Assembly: GCA_021847645.1 (NCBI GenBank)
Contig: JAJZQG010000066.1
Span: 1-36,506, forward strand
Origin: Myxococcales bacterium
Lineage (GTDB): Bacteria > Myxococcota_A > Polyangia > Polyangiales > Polyangiaceae
Length of the DNA: 36,506 nt
Reading direction: 5' to 3'
Made by a program: the position numbers and the translations under genes. How positions within the stretch are numbered: the first letter of the stretch is position 1; each line of letters starts with the position of its first letter. Of the stretch, positions 34,482 through 36,506 are shown in pieces. The notes under the pieces were generated by a model. The model had not been told where the DNA came from. It worked only from the letters and a program-made list of their open reading frames with translations, and searched no databases.

Positions 34482-35343
34482 GCCGCCTGCGCGACCATCG
34501 CGCCAGCCACAGCCCCAGGCCGATGGCTTCCCACGCCCACGAGCGGATCGGCCCGTAGCTTACCGCGCAACCGTGCTTGGGCTGATCCGCCGCGCACTCC
34601 GGGGCAAAGCCGTGGCGGGGGATCGGGTTGCACGTCGTCGGATCGATGGTCCGCGGAGGGTAGGCCGCGCAAATCGCCGCCGTGTCGTCCGATGCCAGCG
34701 TGCGTTGGCCTCCCATTCCCTCCTGGTACGACTCGTACATCGTCGATTCCGGATCGGGGCTGTGCGCGAGGCCGAGGAAATGACCTGCCTCGTGCGTGAC
34801 GATCGCCTGCAGATCGAAGCCCACCTGCGATGGCTGGGTGGTCAGCTGGAATCCCGCGGAGTTGATCTCCATGTCGGCGTCGTAGATCTCCCCCGTCTGC
34901 TCGCCGAAGGTGACCGTGGTCAGCGCGATGTAGTTGGCCCCCTCCGGGTGCGTCCACGCCCGGTCGCGGAAGATCACCACGTTGACGTTGCCCGCGTTCT
35001 TGTTGTACTCGACCGTCGCGCACGGCACTACGCCCATGTCGACCACGGCGATACCCGGCGGGGCCGCGTTGCAGAGCGGCGCCGTCCAGGTCGCGAACGC
35101 GCCCAGAATCGCCGCTCGCGAGTCCTCGAACGGCATTTGAACGGTGCCGTCCTGCTGCAGCGCCACTCCCACGCAGTCGGCGGGCCAGGCTATCGGCAAG
35201 CCGCAGTCCGTTTCGCTGGGAGGGTTGCACAAGGAGCCGGCCGGCAGGCAGGTCGATGTGCGGCAGTACGCCTGCGCCGATGGGGCCGCGCAAAGCACGG
35301 TCGCGGCGAAAAGCAGGGGCAAGGCGAGGCGGCGGCCGATCAT
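34432..35343 (-). CDS. Matrixin-type zinc metalloprotease with MYXO-CTERM-like tail
   Basis: A 303-residue secreted metalloprotease of the metzincin type. A signal peptide covers about residues 1-26 (LALPLLFAATVLCAAPSAQA). The zinc site is HEAGHFLGLAH (His184, Glu185, His188, His194) followed by the Met-turn STMYESY (Met202). The C-terminus has Cys259, a hydrophobic helix (about 264-282) and an Arg cluster (WSRRR), the layout of the MYXO-CTERM sorting signal, with about 14 extra residues after it. ATG at 35343 has GGAG five bases upstream. The last 50 bp overlap the convergent gene on the plus strand. Substrate unknown. Confidence 0.85.
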   Translation of the reverse strand: MIGRRLALPLLFAATVLCAAPSAQAYCRTSTCLPAGSLCNPPSETDCGLPIAWPADCVGVALQQDGTVQMPFEDSRAAILGAFATWTAPLCNAAPPGIAVVDMGVVPCATVEYNKNAGNVNVVIFRDRAWTHPEGANYIALTTVTFGEQTGEIYDADMEINSAGFQLTTQPSQVGFDLQAIVTHEAGHFLGLAHSPDPESTMYESYQEGMGGQRTLASDDTAAICAAYPPRTIDPTTCNPIPRHGFAPECAADQPKHGCAVSYGPIRSWAWEAIGLGLWLARWSRRRLTARLAPPRRAGTPSR

Positions 35344-35440
35344 CACCGCTCCAGCAAAGCAAGAATCGCCGACAAGCACAAGGGGTCCAGGCGTCGGTGC
35401 CGTCCGCCTCGCTGCATGGCAGAACCGGCCGCCAGCCCGC

Positions 35441-36506
35441 TCAGGGACACGGATAGTACTGATACGAGACCCCTGCCTCGGTGCGCACCGCGTACACCAC
35501 GCCGCCGCCGTCGAGCACCGTCATCTCCCGGAAGGTCTCGTCCGCCGACGTGTTGGCGGGCAGCTCGACCGTGCCCAAGGGCTCGCCGCGCTCGGGCTCC
35601 AGACACATGAGCGTGACGGACGGCGCTGCCTGGGGAACCGGGATGTGGAGTGCCGCCACGTAGATGGTTCCCACGCGATCCGAGTCGAGGAGCATGAGAT
35701 ACATGATCTCGCCCGCGAGGTGGAACTCGCGGGTGAATTGCGGCGCGATCGGCTTGCGGCGCGTCGCGCTGACCCACATGCGCCCCTCGGAGGCCTGCGT
35801 GATGCCCGCATTCAGCAGAAGCCGTCCGTCGCGCGACGGACGGCCGGGCAGCTCGCTGCGGTCCTCGCTCGGCGTGCCGTCGGTCTTGCCGATATCGACG
35901 AGCGTGCCGTGCTCGACTTCGGCATAGACGTCGTCGCCGTCGAGGAACACGCCGGTGACCTCGCCTGTGTCGGCGATGCCCTTGCCTTCGAGCGGCAGCG
36001 TTCCCTTCGGGCTGCCGTCCGGCCCGATCAGGGCGACGGTCTTGTCTCCCAACCGGTCGAGCACGGCGAGGGTGCCCTGGGGCGAAATCGCGACGTCTTG
36101 GGGGACACGCTGCTCGAGACGCTGCTCGCCGAGCACCGAGCCGTCGGGGCCGTAGGAAACGAGGCGGCCGTTGACCTGGTCGAGCACCCAGGCGCGTCCT
36201 TGGGAATCCATCGCAAAGCTCATCGGCGCTTCGGGGTTGCCCTCGGCCGGTCTCGATAACCCCAATTCGCCCTTGCCCCCGCCCCACTTGGCAGCGATGA
36301 GAACGTCACCCCGCTGATGGCCCGCACGCACCTCCGCCCGCGCGGACGCCGAGACCGCGGGCGCTGGCCGCGGGGCGTTGGGCGAGGGCGCCGGCATGGG
36401 TTCGTCGCGCGAGGCTCTGCGCTCGCGGTGCTCGGAGGGCTGCGGCGAGTCCTGTGCGGTCCAGCGGCGAAGCAGCACAATCGACAGCACGCACAGCGCA
36501 ATGGCC
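35441..36506 (-). CDS. NHL/beta-propeller-like protein, N-terminus cut by window edge
   Basis: The reading frame is open to the last base; the gene begins beyond 36506. The visible 355 or so residues start with a hydrophobic segment (AIALCVLSIVLLRRW, signal anchor or signal peptide), followed by a Pro/Ala-rich linker, then repeated beta-strand units of the type FAMDSQGRAWVLDQVNGRLVSYGPDGSVLG and DVAISPQGTLAVLDRLGDKTVALIGPDGS, characteristic of NHL-like propeller repeats (about three to five visible). The C-terminus has two Cys. A GTG at 36490 could be an internal start but the hydrophobic segment extends above it. Ligand unknown. Confidence 0.75.
   Translation of the reverse strand, partial: AIALCVLSIVLLRRWTAQDSPQPSEHRERRASRDEPMPAPSPNAPRPAPAVSASARAEVRAGHQRGDVLIAAKWGGGKGELGLSRPAEGNPEAPMSFAMDSQGRAWVLDQVNGRLVSYGPDGSVLGEQRLEQRVPQDVAISPQGTLAVLDRLGDKTVALIGPDGSPKGTLPLEGKGIADTGEVTGVFLDGDDVYAEVEHGTLVDIGKTDGTPSEDRSELPGRPSRDGRLLLNAGITQASEGRMWVSATRRKPIAPQFTREFHLAGEIMYLMLLDSDRVGTIYVAALHIPVPQAAPSVTLMCLEPERGEPLGTVELPANTSADETFREMTVLDGGGVVYAVRTEAGVSYQYYPCP

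Overview
The window is GC-rich (my estimate is about two thirds G+C), and nearly every gene shows strong third-position GC, so long antisense open frames are common and were discounted. It looks like chromosomal DNA from a myxobacterium (Myxococcota, probably a Polyangia-type lineage). Supporting signs are Hanks-type Ser/Thr kinases followed by a TPR/PEGA-type protein, many Asp/Ser/Gly/Ala-rich lipoproteins, an EGF-like Cys-rich lipoprotein, a matrixin-type protease with a MYXO-CTERM-like tail, and proteins with alanine/serine linkers. This assignment is inference from gene style, not from a marker search.

Region 1 (1-5436) holds the start of a minus-strand lipoprotein (cut by the window edge), a secreted GH92 glycosidase, an SDR oxidoreductase and a two-domain polyphosphate:AMP phosphotransferase. 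Region 2 (5671-12150) is a plus-strand signalling and envelope block: a Ser/Thr kinase with a C-terminal membrane segment, a TPR/PEGA-like membrane protein, two back-to-back RNA hairpins, a second membrane kinase, an exported transglutaminase-fold protein, a possible 55-residue small ORF, and a cyclic-nucleotide-binding protein. Region 3 (12167-13579, minus) is a tandem set of three short lipoproteins that share the motif CAINPQPEPP after the lipidated Cys and otherwise consist of low-complexity acidic/Gly sequence. The convergent junction at 12150/12167 is a perfect hairpin whose arms contain both stop codons.

Region 4 (13735-26579, plus) is yggS followed by a ribosomal protein cluster: rplV-rpsC-rplP-rpmC-rpsQ-rplN-rplX-rplE-rpsN-rpsH-rplF-rplR-rpsE-rpmD-rplO-secY-adk-infA-rpmJ-rpsM-rpsK-rpsD-rpoA-rplQ. 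The cluster starts at rplV: the usual upstream S10-operon genes (rpsJ to rpsS) are not next to it. A promoter and a structured leader of about 145 nt precede rplV. Several ribosomal proteins carry unusual additions (L5 N-terminus, S3 KH insert, long L17).

Region 5 (26792-36506) has an HTATIP2-like NAD(P)-binding protein, a putative 186-bp MITE inserted exactly at the stop codon of aroK, an aroK/aroDE shikimate pair with ATGA overlap, an EGF-like lipoprotein, an S46-family peptidase, a TPR/outer-membrane-like protein, a matrixin-type metalloprotease and the C-terminal part of a beta-propeller-like protein that runs off the window. No rRNA, tRNA, CRISPR array or complete insertion sequence was seen.
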